A stretch of 64,000 bases of DNA from DASSQJ01 sp963726295. Lineage in GTDB: Bacteria > Actinomycetota > Actinomycetes > Actinomycetales > Dermatophilaceae. Shown here piece by piece: positions 1 through 10,939 of the stretch (position 1 is its first letter; every line of letters starts with the position of its first letter). Below the pieces are notes generated by a model. It saw only the letters and a program-made list of their open reading frames with translations. It was not told where the DNA came from and made no database searches. Location of the stretch: NCBI GenBank assembly GCA_963726295.1, contig CAVSBW010000006.1, positions 1 through 64,000 on the forward strand, read 5' to 3'. A program made the position numbers and the translations under genes.

Positions 1-355
1 GGGTGGCGGACTCCAGAGTGATCTCCAGGACTTCGGGCACCACTCATCTCGACCCGCAAAGGGTTGGCCGGAGCGATATCCTCTCGCCGTATTGATTCCT
101 TGCCGAGATTCAGAAACGCCAGATGGCTGACGAAGAGGTCCTCGACGACCTCTTGGTTCTCACCAGACCCGTATGAGATGGAGACCCCGAAGCCTTTGAG
201 GCTCGAGCTTGACACTAAAGGAAAGTGAGGAATCGGGTCTCAAATCGCAGATCCTTCACCCTGGATGCCTCTCGCCGGGCATAGAGGATAGCCAGCACTA
301 AGCCGACGATTGACGCAAAGCCCGCCACCAGGCCAAACGCTTCTATGGGTGTCAC
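1..355 (-). pseudogene. Membrane-anchored protein, partial and frame-disrupted
   Basis: The gene reads leftwards and runs off the window edge. From a GTG at 355 it encodes MTPIEAFGLVAGFASIVG and onwards, a single transmembrane helix followed by a basic stretch. This frame stops at 215. Protein-like sequence then continues in another frame from about 222 to 30 (VVEDLFVSHLAFLNLGKESI, then DIAPANPLRVEMS), and shifts once more near 25-30 to read VPEVLEITLESAT. The segments together resemble a one-helix anchor followed by a beta-rich cytoplasmic domain, of a type often seen beside restriction or nuclease genes. An in-frame TTG at 412 is an alternative start. The function is unknown. The two breaks are either pseudogene decay or sequencing indels; the same problem affects the next gene. 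Confidence 0.5.
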
Positions 356-661
356 ATTCGACCCAATGTGAACTGGTTGCGTTGGTGCGGCCTGACGCGC
401 AAGGCGAGCCAAGGACCGATGCTGAGGTACATTGGGTTGGCGTTGGGCAGGGTGCCGTCAGCCACGAGATTCCTCACTCGGTCAGACCAAGGTAGCGGGG
501 CTCGACCTGCTTGTGGCGACCGGGCCACGGTGGGCGCTACGCGGCGCAGTGACGCACCTGCCGCAGGTGTCGCTTTCACCGCGCCGAATCCCTGGATCGT
601 CCGGAGTCATCGCCACGGGCAAGTGACGGGCAACTCCATGTCTCACGCGCGCCTCGTGTAC

Positions 662-2365
662 CTACGTGTCGGTGGACTGCTGGGCATACCAAAGCACCTG
701 TGCCAGCAGCGATTCCGGGTCGTCGGCCTCAGTCTCGCCGAAGTCATCAACTGGAATAGCTTGCGTGCGTGTCTCTACAACGGCGGCCGCCGCCACGACG
801 GCTTCGACGGGAAACCACGGAGGTAACTCGCTGTAGCGCCGCCGGAAACCACTTGTCTGCCAAGTGTCACTGTCGAGCAGTTCTATCCAGGGGGCGCAAG
901 CCGCCACCAGGGTCAATAGGAGGTCTGGTCGATGGCTGAGTGCGCTAGCCAACTTCTCCCGGACATTCTCTGCCGATGTGGTTACAGCTCCGAGCCAGAA
1001 CATCGAGTGCCCGTTGGCGTCGTCCTGGTCATAGCTACTCGGGTCTGCCCATTCAACTGACTCCCAGAGCGCGGTTAGTGCACCCTCGGCGCTCTGCTGC
1101 CCAGATTGGTGCTGACGCTGCGCGCTGCCATGCGGGACAGCTCCCAAAGGAGATGCACGGCAGCCGAAAGCGGCCGCCGTTTAGAGTCCTCCTCCGCGAG
1201 CAGAGCAAGCTCTTCGTCCGTGGCATTTCCTGCCACAGCCGCTGCGAGTTGAGCTGTAGCGGACAACCCAATCGTCAGCGCGGATGGGACCGGCGGGATG
1301 CTGGCTGCCGCCTGGGCAGCGGCGCCCAACTCAGAACGCAACTGGGGATCGAAAGGTCGGTGGTCAACCCGAGCATATGGCCGCGCTCGCTCCAGCAGAG
1401 CCCTGTGCTCTTCGAGGGGATCGGGTGCGGGCGGCTGCGATTCGGGCTCGGGTTCGACTCGCGGGGGGGCTTGGCACGTCCGACGCACCTCGCCAGTACG
1501 CCGCAAGGGCGTCCGTGGCGGTCACGAGTGCATTGAGTGCATTCTCCAGCCGGTCGTCGTCCTCGAAATCCGGCGGCCCTGGCCACGCGGAAGACGCAGC
1601 AACGACATCGTCAACTGCACGATTCACCCAGTCCGACCACGGTTTCACGGATGGCCGGCTCGCGCGCGCGGCAGCAGTCTCAACCTTGACTTCGTCGACC
1701 AGGGGACGAATGCTCTCCACAGCGCTCGTAAGGGCGGCGCGTATCTCGCTTGTGTGGCGGTTCGTCTCTTGCCGGGAGGGTTCTGCGTACACCCTATTTC
1801 CATCGAGATCCGTCATGACGCTGGTGCCTCGGGCCCGTGCCCGAGCCATCCGCCAAGCAGTGGCTGCCGCCGTGGGGGCACCCCGTGCATGACGGGCCGC
1901 AAGGGAGAGGCGCTGTACCGCACGGACGACGCCGAGAACCGCCCCGGCGTGATGGTGTTCTGCGACTTGAGCGGACGCTTCCAGCACCCGGCCCGCCTCG
2001 GTGTCCGTGATAGGCCACCCGCTCTCAGCCTGGTCGTACTCGTTCAACTGCGCCTGCTTCCAGTCGCGAAGCAGTTCAGCTGGGTATCGATCAGGAAGGT
2101 CATCAACCTCGTAAGAGTGCTCGATGCACAGGAGGACGAGATTGGCTTCGGCGCGATTCTCGTTCGAGCTCATCTCGATCCAACGCGGCCCGCCCGGTCG
2201 ACGAGCATGGATATGTGCGACGCGGCTGTTGAGCGTTCGGTCTCCGGTCTCGTCGTCCACCTTGTACAAAGGGCGGCGGCAGTCAGGTCGCGCGCAGCGA
2301 AAAGCGTGGGCGTACAGACTCTTTATGGTCGCGGCCGTGGGCTCCGGGTGGCCGGTGGAGGTCAT
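662..2365 (-). pseudogene. HNH endonuclease-domain protein with two compensating frame disruptions
   Basis: The N-terminal part, read from ATG 2365 (or GTG 2395), carries an HNH/treble-clef signature: paired cysteines in CARPDC, then AHIHARRPGGPR, then LLCIEHSYEVDD. A long helical region follows. At the G run 1463-1469 the coding frame changes: with six G instead of seven, the reading continues as DVPSPPRVEPEPES and through a helical segment to about 1100. There a second one-base change leads into a final segment ending in LLAQVLWYAQQSTDT at 662. All three segments have actinobacterial codon use and join into one protein of about 565 residues. HNH proteins of this layout act as nucleases, sometimes as defence effectors, but no partner domain is recognised. 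The disruptions may be real decay or homopolymer errors. Confidence 0.6.
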
Positions 2366-2633
2366 GCGCTTAAGTCTGCTGTACCGCGCCGACACCCACC
2401 GCGCACTCGGTCGGCATTCTGGACGCGACAGCGCCCAGAGGGGCTGTCCGCGACAGTGCGCGGGCGCCTGCCAGGCCCAACACAGCGGTCACACTCCTTG
2501 TCATCAGCGTTCCGCCGTCGACCCTCCCAGTGTGCGACGCGGCATGCAGGTGGATGCGTGACCACCATGCGGGCCTGGGCGCGAGTTGGTCCAGCGGCCG
2601 AGCTGGGCACCCGTCCGTGCCTATTCTGCGAGC

Positions 2634-3518
2634 GTGTCGACACCACGAAAGCACCACTTCGTCCCGCAGTTCCTCCTCCGGCAGTTCGCGGACCCGACAC
2701 AGTCGCTGGTGGTCCACCGTCTCGACCCCGCGGGCAGATACGTGGCGAACGTCAGAGACGTTGGCCATGAGAACGATGCGCACACGCGGGTGCGTAGAGA
2801 CGGGACGATCGACCGCAACACACTCGAGGCTTCCATGGGGAAAGTCGAGGGGGACGCAGCCCGAAGCATCACCGACCTTGCCCAGGGCGGTGAACTCACA
2901 GTCGAGAACAAGGCCGCCTTGGCGTGGTTCGCTGCGTTGCAGTGGCACAGGAGCCGATACCTGTTGAACTCGGTAGCACACGAGGTGGGTCGACACGATG
3001 ACCTAACCCCAGCCGAGTACCAGACGGGTCTGCTGGACGTCATTTTCGTCCCGTTCTTCTCTGCTTGGCGCTTGCGCTTCGACAACGACGTGCGCCCGAA
3101 GGACCGTTGGGATGCGATCGTTTCAGCTCTGTACTCCATGGAATGGAATGTCTGCCGGTTCCAGACTGACTCGTTGGTGCTTGGGGACCAGACCGTTTGC
3201 ATGTATGGGGTGAGGCCGGGGGGCCGAGCCTCTGTCAACGAGGCTTGGGCGAGGCACGGAATCGGGATCGGATGGGGTGACGTCGGCCGCGTGACGCTTG
3301 CTCTTACGCCCAGACTCGGGGTCCACATCCACCCAAAGGAGCTCTCCAGCCGCCTGACGGCGCCGGCATTCAATCGGACAACGGTCTACAACGCCCGCCG
3401 GTTCGTTGCACACTCCCCTGACTGGGCGGCAGGACGACCGAGCTTGCAGGTCGCCTTCGACGATGCCCTAAGCAGGCAGCGGTGGTTGGCGCCGACTTTC
3501 ATTAGGAACGTGCTTTAG
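2634..3518 (+). CDS. DUF4238 domain protein
   Basis: This 294-residue protein opens with STPRKHHFVPQFLLRQFAD, the hallmark N-terminus of the DUF4238 family, which has no firmly assigned biochemical role. The GTG at 2634 is chosen because family members start just before the KHHFVPQF motif; an upstream in-frame TTG at 2586 would add 16 residues unlike the family. The rest is a soluble mixed alpha/beta sequence with no membrane segment or signal peptide. It is divergent from the HNH gene, so the 270-bp gap between them probably holds promoters for both. Base composition is less GC-rich than in the housekeeping genes to the right, which fits an accessory, probably transferred, region next to tRNA-Ala. 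It is intact, unlike its two neighbours. Confidence 0.8.
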   Translation: MSTPRKHHFVPQFLLRQFADPTQSLVVHRLDPAGRYVANVRDVGHENDAHTRVRRDGTIDRNTLEASMGKVEGDAARSITDLAQGGELTVENKAALAWFAALQWHRSRYLLNSVAHEVGRHDDLTPAEYQTGLLDVIFVPFFSAWRLRFDNDVRPKDRWDAIVSALYSMEWNVCRFQTDSLVLGDQTVCMYGVRPGGRASVNEAWARHGIGIGWGDVGRVTLALTPRLGVHIHPKELSSRLTAPAFNRTTVYNARRFVAHSPDWAAGRPSLQVAFDDALSRQRWLAPTFIRNVL

Positions 3519-3819
3519 GCGGTGGGCTTGCGCCGCGTGGCATTGAGCATCGCTTCAGGTACGCAGCGACTCGGCGGTGGGGCCGACCGCATCGGTCCGG
3601 GGCGCATCCCAAAGTGGGCGCAAGGATGCATGCACGCCGGCCCAGTTGCCTCGCCTTGGGGATCGATCTCGGGCGCATCTAGGCTTCCAACTACTCCGCC
3701 GCCCTTCTGATGGCGTTCGGCGAGTCACTGGCTCCCGCGTCCACGAATGGGGCTGGCGTCCGTGAGCGGGCTGGCCCCGCCCAGAACGCGCTGCAGTACT
3801 TCTGCTGGGGTACGGACGC
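3519..3819. other. Intergenic stretch without a recognisable gene
   Basis: Between the DUF4238 gene and the terminator of tRNA-Ala I see no protein-like open frame with a start signal. Short open frames exist on both strands but none has family resemblance or a ribosome binding site. No integrase or transposase remnant was recognised, although this is where an island inserted at the tRNA 3' end would begin. Confidence 0.5.
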
Positions 3820-3858
3820 GTCAGAGGCCCTTCCCGACGATCGGAAAGGGCCTCTGAC
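3820..3858 (-). terminator. Hairpin terminator downstream of tRNA-Ala
   Basis: A perfect 13-bp inverted repeat (gtcagaggccctt paired with aagggcctctgac) lies 6 bp beyond the tRNA-Ala 3' end. There is no long U tract, as is common in actinobacterial terminators. It probably ends the minus-strand tRNA transcript. Confidence 0.75.
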
Positions 3859-3864
3859 CTGCGG

Positions 3865-3937
3865 TGGAGCCAAGGGGACTCGAACCCCTAACCCCCTGCT
3901 TGCAAAGCAGGTGCGCTACCAATTGCGCCATGGCCCC
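3865..3937 (-). tRNA. tRNA-Ala(TGC)
   Basis: The minus strand folds as a complete 73-nt tRNA. The acceptor arm GGGGCCA pairs with TGGCTCC, the anticodon stem CTGCT/AGCAG encloses loop TTTGCAA with anticodon TGC, and the T-loop reads GTTCGAGTC. CCA is not encoded. Together with tRNA-Ile it forms the pair usually found beside gyrA in actinobacteria. Its 3' end faces the accessory patch at the left edge of the window. Confidence 0.95.
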
Positions 3938-3992
3938 TCGAGCACCGCGCCCGGCCGGCGCACTCGGGCCGAGCCAGACGACGCGCGGTGCG

Positions 3993-4115
3993 TCAGGATC
4001 TGGGGGAGTCGGTGGCCTCCGCCCAGAGGCGGTTCTCGGCCTGCTTGTCCTTGATCTGCTTCGTGACGGCGAGGGCACCGGCCGCCGCGGCCACGAGCAC
4101 GAGGAGCTTCTTCAC
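3993..4115 (-). CDS. DLW-39-like micro-protein
   Basis: A 40-codon frame between the two tRNA genes, from GTG 4115 to TGA 3993, reads MKKLLVLVAAAAGALAVTKQ, then IKDKQAENRLWAEATDSPRS. It has a short hydrophobic N-terminal helix, a charged linker and a conserved Trp-containing C-terminus. This matches the actinobacterial DLW-39 family of roughly 40-residue membrane micro-proteins, normally found between gyrA/DUF3566 and the tRNA genes. Here the usual DLW tripeptide appears as RLW. The purine-rich AGG about 12 nt upstream of the GTG is a modest ribosome binding site. The function of the family is unknown. Confidence 0.8.
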   Translation of the reverse strand: MKKLLVLVAAAAGALAVTKQIKDKQAENRLWAEATDSPRS

Positions 4116-4149
4116 GGGAGTCACCAACCTGGGGAACGGGATCGGGTGG

Positions 4150-4223
4150 TGGGCCTAACAGGACTTGAACCTGTGACCTCTTCCTTATCAGGGAAGCGCT
4201 CTAACCGTCTGAGCTATAGGCCC
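4150..4223 (-). tRNA. tRNA-Ile(GAT)
   Basis: The minus strand folds as a complete 74-nt tRNA. The acceptor stem GGGCCTA pairs with TAGGCCC, the anticodon stem CTTCC/GGAAG encloses loop CTGATAA with anticodon GAT, and the T-loop is GTTCAAGTC. It precedes tRNA-Ala on the same strand, with the DLW-39-like gene between them, so the three may share a transcript. Confidence 0.95.
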
Positions 4224-4329
4224 GTCGCCGACCGGCTGGCGCCCCCTCACGGAGGCGCGGTGCACGAGGTTACCCGATGCGTCACCCCCGCCCCAAAACG
4301 GGCCAGAACCCCGCCGGGAGCCGGCCGGA

Positions 4330-5271
4330 TCAGTCGTCGGTGAGGGTCAGCTGCACGCCGCCGACCAGCGCGCTCGAGACGTTGTAGAGGAACGCCCCGA
4401 GGGTCGCCAGCGCGGTGATGAGGATGACGTCGACCACGCCGATGACGATCGAGAGGGACACCACGCGGGTGAAGCCGATGAAGTCGAGCACGTCGAACTT
4501 CTGCCCGTCGTCCTGGATGACCTGGCCGATGACGCCGTTCACCTGGTCGAACACGCCCATGCCCTCGAGCACCGTCCAGAGCACGGCGACCATGACGACG
4601 CCGGCGATGCCGAGCGCCACCGAGAGGAGGAACGACATCTTCATCGCCGACCACGGGTCGATGCGCGAGACGGTGAGGCGAACGCGCCGGGACGGAGCCG
4701 GGCGGGCAGGCGCCGGGGTGTGGCCGTCGGCACGGCGGGCCGGGTGGGACTCCGGGGCCGGCGTCACGGCGGCGCCCGCGGCTCCCACCGCACCGGCCGC
4801 GGCTGCCCGGGTGGGGGGCTGCTGGCCCTGGTAGCCGTTGCTTGGTCGGGCCTCCCGTTGCACCGGGGTCGGGGCCGGCGCCGGGGCCTGCGCCGGAGCC
4901 TGCGGCTGCGGGCGGGTCTCGGTGGCGCGGGTCGGCTCGGCGGGGCGTTCGCGGCGGGCCTCACGGGCCTTCTCGCGTGCGACCCCGGCGTCGTCACCGG
5001 TGCGCGAGGTGTACCCGTCCGGGAACTTCGGGATGGCCGTCGTGGACGACGACGAGCCGGACGACCCTGACGAACCCGAGGCCGGTACCGGCCGGGTCGA
5101 CTCCCGCGAGGGGGCGGACGACGAGGTGGACCCGCCGTCACCACCGGCGAGGCGACGCAGCGCGCCACCACCATCGGAACGGCCAGAACCGGTGTTGCCG
5201 CCGTCCGCGTAGGGCCCGCGACCGGCCGACGTCGGGCGCGCGGGGCGTCCGGCGTGGTCTGCGGTGCTCAT
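4330..5271 (-). CDS. DUF3566 membrane protein
   Basis: A 313-residue protein whose last ~115 residues form the conserved DUF3566 domain, with two transmembrane helices (MSFLLSVALGIAGVVMVAVL and a second ending in ATLGAFLYNVSSAL). The N-terminal two thirds are disordered, rich in Ser, Gly, Pro, Ala and Arg, and poorly conserved. ATG 5271 is chosen because an AGGAGG sits just upstream, and MSTADHAGRP is a typical start; a longer open frame reaches back into gyrA. It lies 43 bp after gyrA, the usual place for this family in actinobacteria, suggesting co-transcription with gyrase. The function is unknown; the mycobacterial relative has been linked to cell-envelope assembly. Confidence 0.92.
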   Translation of the reverse strand: MSTADHAGRPARPTSAGRGPYADGGNTGSGRSDGGGALRRLAGGDGGSTSSSAPSRESTRPVPASGSSGSSGSSSSTTAIPKFPDGYTSRTGDDAGVAREKAREARRERPAEPTRATETRPQPQAPAQAPAPAPTPVQREARPSNGYQGQQPPTRAAAAGAVGAAGAAVTPAPESHPARRADGHTPAPARPAPSRRVRLTVSRIDPWSAMKMSFLLSVALGIAGVVMVAVLWTVLEGMGVFDQVNGVIGQVIQDDGQKFDVLDFIGFTRVVSLSIVIGVVDVILITALATLGAFLYNVSSALVGGVQLTLTDD

Positions 5272-5314
5272 TCGGGTCCTCCTCGGTGGAGCGTTGTCGA
5301 CGGGGCGCCCGGGA

Positions 5315-7960
5315 TCAGGCGTCGTCGTCCGACGGTACGGCATCGCCGGGCTCATCGGCGACTCCCGCACCGGGGGCCCCATCCGTCGCGACATCGTCGT
5401 CACCGACGGTGGTGACGGCACCATCATCGCCCGCTTCTACCCCGTCCGTCGAGCCGATCTCGACACCGGCGGCCGCCTCCGCGGCCTCGACCGCCTCCTC
5501 GACCTCCTTCTCGGGGTTGCGGGCCACGGCGACGATCGCGTCGTCCTTGCCGGGCTTGGCGAACTGCACACCCATGGTGTTGCGGCCGGTCAGGCGCACC
5601 TCGTCGACCCGCGAGCGGACGATGTTGCCCTTCTCGAAGACGACGAGCACCTCGTCGTCCTCGTCGACCGTGAGGGCACCGACCAGGTCGCCGCCCTTGT
5701 CGCTGAGCTTGGCGACCGTGACGCCGTAGATGCCGCGCCCCTTGGGGGTCCAGTCATGCGCCTTCGAGCGCTTGGCCATGCCCGACTCGAAGACGACGAA
5801 CACGTCGGGGTCGCTGCCGGCGAGCACCACCGACATCGACAGCAGGCTGTCCTCGCCGTTGAAGCGCATGCCGGTGACACCGGAGGTCGCCCGGCCCATC
5901 GGCCGCAGCGTCGAGTCGTCGGCGTGGAAGCGCACCGACTGGCCCTTGCGCGAGACGAGCAGCAGGTCGTCCTCGGCCTCGACGAGACCGACCCCGACGA
6001 GCTCGTCGCCGTCGCGCAGGTTGACCGCGATCAGGCCGCCCGAGCGCGGGCTGTCGTACTCGGCGAGCCGGGTCTTCTTCACCAGCCCGCCCTTGGTGGC
6101 CAGCACGAGGTAGGCACCGGCGTCGTAGTCGCGCAGCGCCAGCACCTGGGCGATCTCCTCGCCCGGCTGGAACGCCATCACGTTGGCCACGTGCTGGCCC
6201 TTGGAGTCGCGGCCGGCATCCGGCAGCTCGTACGCCTTGGCCCGGTAGACCCGGCCGAGGTTGGTGAAGAACAGCAGCCAGTGGTGCGAGGTGGTCGTGA
6301 AGAAGTGGCTGACCATGTCCTCGCCGCGCAGCGCGGCCCCGCGCACGCCCTTGCCGCCGCGCCGCTGGCTGCGGTACGCGTCGACCCGGGTGCGCTTGGC
6401 GTACCCGCCCCCGGTGATCGTGATGACCACGTCCTCCTCGGGGATGAGGTCCTCCATCGACATGTCGCCGTCGCCCGGCATGATCGTGGTGCGGCGGTCG
6501 TCGCCGTAGCGCGCCACGATCTCGGCGAGCTCCTCGGAGACGATGTCGCGCTGCCGCTCGGAGCGGGCGAGGATGTCGTTGTAGTCCTCGATCTGGGCGG
6601 CGAGCGCGTCGTGCTCGTCGATGATCTTCTGCCGCTCCAGGGCCGCGAGCCGGCGCAGCTGCATGTCCAGGATGGCCTGGGCCTGGAGCTCGTCGATCTC
6701 GAGCAGCTCGATCAGGCCGTTGCGCGCGTCCTCGACGGTGGGGCTGCGGCGGATGAGCGCGATGACCTCGTCGAGCGCGTCGAGCGCCTTGAGCAGGCCA
6801 CGCAGGATGTGGATGCGCTCCTCGGCCTTGCGCAGGCGGTACTGCGTGCGCCGGCGGATGACGTCCATCTGGTGCTCCACCCAGTGCCGCACGAACGCGT
6901 CGATGGGCAGGGTGCGCGGCACGCCGTCGACGAGGGCGAGCATGTTCGCGCCGAACGAGGTCTGCAGCTGGGTGTGCTTGAAGAGGTTGTTGAGCACGAC
7001 CTTGGGGATGGCGTCGCGCTTGAGGACGATGACGAGCCGCTGCCCGGTGCGACCCGAGGTCTCGTCGCGGATGTCGGCGATGCCGGCCAGCCGGCCGTCC
7101 TTGACGTTCTCGGCGATCTTCTGGGCCAGGCTGTCGGGGTTGACCTGGTACGGCAGCTCGGTGACGACGAGGCACTGCCGGCCCTGGATCTCCTCGACCT
7201 CCACGACGGCGCGCATGATGACCGAGCCGCGGCCGGTGCGGTAGGCGTCCTCGATGCCCTGGTGGCCCATGATGAGCGCGCCGGTCGGGAAGTCGGGGCC
7301 CTTGATCCGCTCCATGACGGCGGCAAGGGTCTCCTCGCGGTCGGCCTCGGGGTGGCGCAGCACCCACTCGGCGGCGGCAGCCACCTCGCGCAGGTTGTGC
7401 GGCGGGATCTGGGTGGCCATGCCGACCGCGATCCCCGAGCTGCCGTTGACGAGCAGGTTCGGGAACCGGCTCGGCAGCACGGAGGGCTCGAGGGTCTTGC
7501 CGTCGTAGTTGGGGACGAAGTCGACGGTGTCCTCGTCGATGTCGCGGACCATCTCCATCGACAGCGGCGCCATCCGGCACTCGGTGTACCGGGGGGCGGC
7601 GGCGGGGTCGTCGCCCGGGCTGCCGAAGTTGCCCTGACCCTGGACGAGCGGGTACCGCATCGACCAGTCCTGCACGAGCCGCACGAGGGCGTCGTAGATC
7701 GCGCTGTCGCCGTGCGGGTGGTACTGGCCCATGACGTCGCCGACGACCCGGCTGCACTTGTTGAAGCCGCGGTCGGGCCGGTAGCCGCCGTCGTACATCG
7801 CGTAGAGCACGCGCCGGTGCACCGGCTTGAGCCCGTCGCGCACGTCGGGCAGCGCGCGACTGACGATGACGCTCATGGCGTACTCGATGTACGACCGCTG
7901 CATCTCGGTGTTGAGGTCGATCGGCTCCGTGCGGTCCGTCACGGGCGGCTGCTCAGTCAT
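5315..7960 (-). CDS. gyrA: DNA gyrase subunit A
   Basis: The 881-residue breakage-reunion subunit of DNA gyrase, which introduces negative supercoils as GyrA2GyrB2. The catalytic tyrosine is Y125 in AAPRYTE. The quinolone-resistance region HPHGDSAIYD (81-90) has the susceptible-type Ser at 86 and Asp at 90. The GyrA box that wraps DNA is present as QRRGGKG, followed by the six-bladed C-terminal beta-propeller. The tail after about residue 825 is acidic (EVEEAVEAAEAAA and beyond). It lies 108 bp downstream of gyrB on the same strand, as expected for a gyrBA transcript, and is followed by the DUF3566 gene. Confidence 0.99.
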   Translation of the reverse strand: MTEQPPVTDRTEPIDLNTEMQRSYIEYAMSVIVSRALPDVRDGLKPVHRRVLYAMYDGGYRPDRGFNKCSRVVGDVMGQYHPHGDSAIYDALVRLVQDWSMRYPLVQGQGNFGSPGDDPAAAPRYTECRMAPLSMEMVRDIDEDTVDFVPNYDGKTLEPSVLPSRFPNLLVNGSSGIAVGMATQIPPHNLREVAAAAEWVLRHPEADREETLAAVMERIKGPDFPTGALIMGHQGIEDAYRTGRGSVIMRAVVEVEEIQGRQCLVVTELPYQVNPDSLAQKIAENVKDGRLAGIADIRDETSGRTGQRLVIVLKRDAIPKVVLNNLFKHTQLQTSFGANMLALVDGVPRTLPIDAFVRHWVEHQMDVIRRRTQYRLRKAEERIHILRGLLKALDALDEVIALIRRSPTVEDARNGLIELLEIDELQAQAILDMQLRRLAALERQKIIDEHDALAAQIEDYNDILARSERQRDIVSEELAEIVARYGDDRRTTIMPGDGDMSMEDLIPEEDVVITITGGGYAKRTRVDAYRSQRRGGKGVRGAALRGEDMVSHFFTTTSHHWLLFFTNLGRVYRAKAYELPDAGRDSKGQHVANVMAFQPGEEIAQVLALRDYDAGAYLVLATKGGLVKKTRLAEYDSPRSGGLIAVNLRDGDELVGVGLVEAEDDLLLVSRKGQSVRFHADDSTLRPMGRATSGVTGMRFNGEDSLLSMSVVLAGSDPDVFVVFESGMAKRSKAHDWTPKGRGIYGVTVAKLSDKGGDLVGALTVDEDDEVLVVFEKGNIVRSRVDEVRLTGRNTMGVQFAKPGKDDAIVAVARNPEKEVEEAVEAAEAAAGVEIGSTDGVEAGDDGAVTTVGDDDVATDGAPGAGVADEPGDAVPSDDDA

Positions 7961-8068
7961 CGGGATCCTTGGTCAGCAGAACGGGCAAGGGGACGGGGGT
8001 GAGGTGCATCGCGGATGCCGGGGGAGCCCCGTCGGTGACCACGGAGGTGCGTGAGCCGGCGCCCGGCA

Positions 8069-10219
<2,151 letters not shown>

Positions 10220-10564
10220 GGGTCTCCTTCGTCGGGCAGGCCGCACCGGAGGGGCACTCCGGTGGGTCGCATGGCGCGCGCCCGCGGGCGGTGAAACGCC
10301 CGGGGCGCGCTGTCACCCCTCATTCTACTAGTCACCGGGGTCAGGACTGGCATCTGGGAGGCCCGTGCGGGCACTTTTCCCGCGATTTCCCACCCCTGGA
10401 CGACTCCCGATACGTGACCCGGTCCCCCAGCGGCCCTCCACGCCGTTCCCGGCGTCCGCGCCGGCCCGCACGCCCCGGGGGACACGACTGACGCCCCCGG
10501 CGCTGCCGGGGGCGTCAGTGGGCGGTGACCGGGAGGGTGCGGGCCTCCGGTCCTCCCCGGTGGT
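10220..10564. other. gyrB leader and intergenic region
   Basis: This holds the gyrB leader with a TAGAAT -10-like box at 10322-10327 (minus) and the terminator at 10488-10518. No gene is recognised here. Confidence 0.5.
10488..10518 (-). terminator. Strong hairpin terminator upstream of gyrB
   Basis: An inverted repeat of 14 bp (ctgacgcccccggc paired with gccgggggcgtcag) around a 3-nt loop. It lies 47 bp beyond the stop of the small gene at 10565 and separates the accessory block from gyrB transcription. Confidence 0.8.
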
Positions 10565-10756
10565 TCAGAGGCTCACCGCGAGCTCGGCGAGAAGGGCGAC
10601 GACGTCGGGGTGCTCGGTCGGCACCGGCACCGGCCGGGCGTGCCGCGGGCGGTACTCGTCGGGGGTGTCGGCCCCGCTGCCGGTGACGAGCAGCCGGCTG
10701 CGCGACAGGGCTCCTGCCGGGAGGGTGACGAACGGAAGGGAGGCCACGCTGTTCAT
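10565..10756 (-). CDS. Small hypothetical protein
   Basis: A 63-codon frame from ATG 10756 (MNSVASLPFVTLPAGALSRS and onwards, ending PDVVALLAELAVSL) with strong G/C preference in third positions, typical of genes in this genome. It is Pro/Leu/Val-rich with no membrane helix or recognised family. It lies between two hairpins, 10904-10929 upstream and 10488-10518 downstream, so it may be its own transcription unit. The ribosome binding site is weak. It is a plausible but unproven gene. Confidence 0.45.
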   Translation of the reverse strand: MNSVASLPFVTLPAGALSRSRLLVTGSGADTPDEYRPRHARPVPVPTEHPDVVALLAELAVSL

Positions 10757-10903
10757 GGTCCCGACTCTGCCGCCCCGGGTGCACGCGGGTGGCGGCGAGG
10801 GCGCCCCGGTCGTCCCGACGGCGCGGCATCCCGTCCGAACGAGTGACGCCCTCTCGACCGACCGTCCGGGGTGGGTCGGATGCCGCCCCCGGGCACGACG
10901 GAG

Positions 10904-10929
10904 CCCGGCGCCGAGCCCTCGGCGCCGGG
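10904..10929 (-). terminator. Hairpin terminator of the Hsp90-like gene
   Basis: A 12-bp GC-rich inverted repeat (cccggcgccgag paired with ctcggcgccggg) begins 11 bp beyond the stop codon of the Hsp90-like gene and probably ends its transcript. Confidence 0.7.
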
Positions 10930-10939
10930 TCCCTGTGGG

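Noticed and set aside
3522..3710. Small plus-strand frames between the DUF4238 gene and tRNA-Ala
   Set aside because: No start signal, no family resemblance and atypical codon use.
5264..8002. A 912-codon open frame on the plus strand opposite gyrA
   Set aside because: Its Asp/Val/Leu/Gly-rich sequence is the typical antisense shadow of a GC-rich gene. gyrA on the minus strand is unmistakable.
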